Shown here: piece by piece, positions 62,090 to 64,000 of the stretch
How the letters are laid out: each line of letters opens with the position of its first letter
Position numbering within the stretch: the stretch's first letter is position 1
Source of the DNA: Deltaproteobacteria bacterium
GTDB lineage: Bacteria; Desulfobacterota; Desulfomonilia; UBA1062
Assembly (NCBI GenBank): GCA_029552245.1
Contig: JAKPDW010000088.1
Location: 1 to 64,000, forward strand
Reading direction: 5' to 3'
DNA length: 64,000 bases
The notes under the pieces: model-generated
Told to the model about the DNA's origin: nothing
Seen by the model: the letters and a program-made list of their open reading frames with translations, nothing else
Database searches by the model: none
Made by a program: the position numbers and the translations under genes

Positions 62090-63199
62090 TCACCCGAAGG
62101 ACGAACACAGCTCGACGAGCGCGCCGAACAGCTCGTCGGGGCCGTTCTGCGTGAACTCCCGGTAGACCTGCCTGAGCGCCTCGAACGTCGCGAGCTTGTC
62201 CCTATACGGCCTGGGCGAGGTCAACGCCTCGAAGACGTCCGCCACCGCGCACACCCTCACAGGCAGGGGGAGATCGTCCCATGCCTTCCCGGAGGGATAC
62301 CCTCGCCCACCCGGCCTCTCGTGGTGACACGCGACAATGGACCTCACCTCGTCATCCTCGAGTCCGAAGCCCTTGATGCTCCTGCACCCCCAGGACGGGT
62401 GCATCTGGACGAGCGATCTCTCGAAGGTGTCCAGCGGCGAGGCCTTGAGCGTGATCGCCTGCGGCACGCGCTCCATGCCTATGTCGTGAACGATGAACCC
62501 TTCCGCGATCGCCACCGACGCACTCCTCGAGACCCTCGTGCCGGCCATCCTTCCCACGAGGGCCGACCCGATGAGGGCCACGCGCAGGGAGTGCTCCACC
62601 AGCTGCGGGTGGTCCATGACGAGCATGGCCATGGCCTCGGCACAGGCGTCCCGGCCGAGAGCGGTCCTCAAGGCCTCCTGCGTGTTCTCGAGCGCCTCCA
62701 CGAGGGCTGCCGGGGGCGTATTCGGGCATGCACCGACCAGTGCGCGGGATATCCTGCCGTAGATACTCCTGATCCTGAGGAGGCCCCTCTCGATCGCGAG
62801 TTCCCTGAGGCTGTCGGTCTCTCGGCAGGCCTGCTCCCAGTCCGCGGCGTGGACGAAGACCTGAACCCCTTGCGTGCCTGACAGGCCGAGCCTCTCCGAA
62901 TTGAGGGGGACTCCACGCGCGGCCAAGAGCTGCATCGTGCCCCCCCTCACGGTGTAGAGGTCGAAACCGTAGCTGGCGCCCGGTCTCAGCCGGTTGAAGG
63001 GGATCCTCCGGTACCGCCGCACGCACCCCGAGCCATCCTCGTGCCCGTGCACGCTCGTGATCCACCACAGGCGTCCCGACCCCATGATACACATGATCGT
63101 CATCGATGCGGATACCTTGAACCGCTCCCACCCGGCGGCAAGACACGTCCTTAAGGGCTGGGGCAGGGATGCATCGAGGCCACGAGGTTGATAGACCAT
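62090..63199 (-). CDS. HD-GYP domain protein with altered active-site motifs
   Basis: A 369-residue protein. The N-terminal 150 residues hold a DUF3391-like beta region (YRRIPFNRLRPGASYGFDLYTVRGG). The C-terminal HD-GYP domain at about 200-365 has EHSLRVALIGSAL (first His), FIVHDIGMERVP where the usual HDIGK Lys is Met, HPSWGCRSI, and CHHERPGGRGYPSG where the usual D-G-x-GYP Asp is Gly. ADVFEALTSPRPYRD is normal. HD-GYP proteins break down c-di-GMP. The metal-binding His-Asp residues remain, so activity is possible but uncertain. Start at ATG 63199 or ATG 63103. Confidence 0.8.
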   Translation of the reverse strand: MVYQPRGLDASLPQPLRTCLAAGWERFKVSASMTIMCIMGSGRLWWITSVHGHEDGSGCVRRYRRIPFNRLRPGASYGFDLYTVRGGTMQLLAARGVPLNSERLGLSGTQGVQVFVHAADWEQACRETDSLRELAIERGLLRIRSIYGRISRALVGACPNTPPAALVEALENTQEALRTALGRDACAEAMAMLVMDHPQLVEHSLRVALIGSALVGRMAGTRVSRSASVAIAEGFIVHDIGMERVPQAITLKASPLDTFERSLVQMHPSWGCRSIKGFGLEDDEVRSIVACHHERPGGRGYPSGKAWDDLPLPVRVCAVADVFEALTSPRPYRDKLATFEALRQVYREFTQNGPDELFGALVELCSSFG

Positions 63200-63474
63200 G
63201 GGGGACGGCGCGCACGCGCAGGGACCGTCCGGGGCGGGGCGTCCTGGGCGCACCCACGGGCAATGGCCGCGCCGACCCTGTGCTTGCGCGGGCGGGGACC
63301 GTCGCCGCCGGGCCGCCCGTGGATGCAACGGCGAGGGGCCCCTCCAGCAGCGCCTTGCGCCGGGTGACGCCCGCGCTCCTCAGTCTGCAGGGCCACGACG
63401 TGGGCTTCCCCAAAGCGGGGTGCTCACCGCAAGTCCATGCGCCAGCCGGTGAGAACGGGCTCGACCCGGGCGAG

Positions 63475-64000
63475 CTACGAACCCGCGAGCTCCCTCAGCA
63501 ACGGCAGGCGCGCGTCCTTTTCCGACAGGATGGGGGACACCGTGGGCCACGGGATGCCGAGATCGGGGTCGTCCCAGCGGATACCCGCCTCGGAGCCAGG
63601 GTTGTACGGCGAGTCCACCTTGTAGAAGACCCTCGTGTCGTCCTTGAGCGTGCAGAACCCGTGTGCGAAGCCTTTCGGGATGTAGAGCATGCACGGTCTC
63701 TCGTCGGTGAGGATGAACGACTCCCACTTGAACCGCGTCCGTGAGCCCGGCCTCAGATCCACGATCACGTCGAAGATGGATCCCGTGACGACCCAGACGA
63801 GTTTCGCCTGTGCGTGGGGGTCGCGCTGGAAGTGCAGGCCCCGGATCACGCCGGCGCGCCTCGAGAGCGAACAGTTGTCCTGCACGAAGGCGGCGCCCAG
63901 GCCGTGCCTCTCGAGAACGGGCGCGTTGAAGACCTCCATGAAGGCCCCCCTCGCGTCCTCGTGGAGGTCCTGCTCGATGATGAACGCGCCGGCAAGCGTG
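63475..64000 (-). CDS. rfbC: dTDP-4-dehydrorhamnose 3,5-epimerase, partial (5' end outside the window)
   Basis: The last 175 residues of RfbC. The frame is open through the right window edge, and the residues there (GAFIIEQDLHEDARGAFMEVF) match the conserved N-terminal region, so only a few residues are missing. The catalytic His is in GVIRGLHFQ, followed by KLVWVVTGSIFDVIVDLR, YIPKGFAHGF and YKVDSPYNPGSEAGIRWDDPDLGIPWP. It makes dTDP-4-keto-rhamnose for cell-surface polysaccharide. An internal ATG at 63939 is not the start. Confidence 0.92.
   Translation of the reverse strand, partial: TLAGAFIIEQDLHEDARGAFMEVFNAPVLERHGLGAAFVQDNCSLSRRAGVIRGLHFQRDPHAQAKLVWVVTGSIFDVIVDLRPGSRTRFKWESFILTDERPCMLYIPKGFAHGFCTLKDDTRVFYKVDSPYNPGSEAGIRWDDPDLGIPWPTVSPILSEKDARLPLLRELAGS

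Overview
The window is GC-rich bacterial chromosome, most likely from an anaerobic deltaproteobacterium (Desulfobacterota, perhaps syntroph-like). The evidence is an F420-non-reducing-type [NiFe] hydrogenase, a B12-dependent ribonucleotide reductase, a type II secretion operon ending in a GspN of the deltaproteobacterial kind, a flgE-motAB-fliLMNOPQR flagellar block, and two near-perfect sigma-54 promoters. No rRNA, tRNA or cas gene was seen.

Region 1-8.8 kb: the 3' end of an IS256-family transposase at the window edge, then single genes: a SagB-type nitroreductase, an M20 amidohydrolase, NrdJ, a secreted M23 peptidase, a CDF metal exporter and a second nitroreductase. A four-copy interspersed repeat with a 60-61 bp period lies between the first two genes.

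9.2-14.7 kb: a sigma-54-driven hydrogenase operon: a GltD-like flavoprotein with a ferredoxin tail, MvhD, small subunit, large subunit and maturation protease. There is no HdrABC; the flavoprotein probably takes its place.

15-20.9 kb: a TetR-controlled ABC-2 exporter of the YbhGFSR type (regulator, HlyD protein, two separate ATPases, two permeases), with its operator over the promoter, and a DUF2784 membrane protein.

21.6-37.6 kb: mixed genes: NlpC/P60 hydrolase, zincin-like protein, PpiD chaperone, secreted nuclease, alpha/beta hydrolase, a receiver-DHp protein without a kinase ATPase, an MshEN-MinD fusion ATPase, MutS, a Tat-exported phosphodiesterase and an amidohydrolase. A decayed inverted copy of 165 bp of mutS lies about 1 kb from mutS.

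37.6-48.4 kb: one flagellar operon read leftward from a sigma-54 promoter: fliK-flgD-flgE-motA-motB'-motB-fliL-M-N-O-P-Q-R, with tightly coupled (ATGA/GTGA) gene junctions. The first MotB paralogue lacks the proton-binding Asp.

48.7-61.8 kb: a long leftward run: thiamine pyrophosphokinase (probably leaderless), a PpiC lipoprotein, gspF-G-H-I-J-K-L-M-N, a phosphoribosyltransferase, a PAS-GGDEF diguanylate cyclase, a HAD phosphatase and an MFS transporter. gspC, D and E are not in the window. The right end holds an HD-GYP protein and a partial rfbC.
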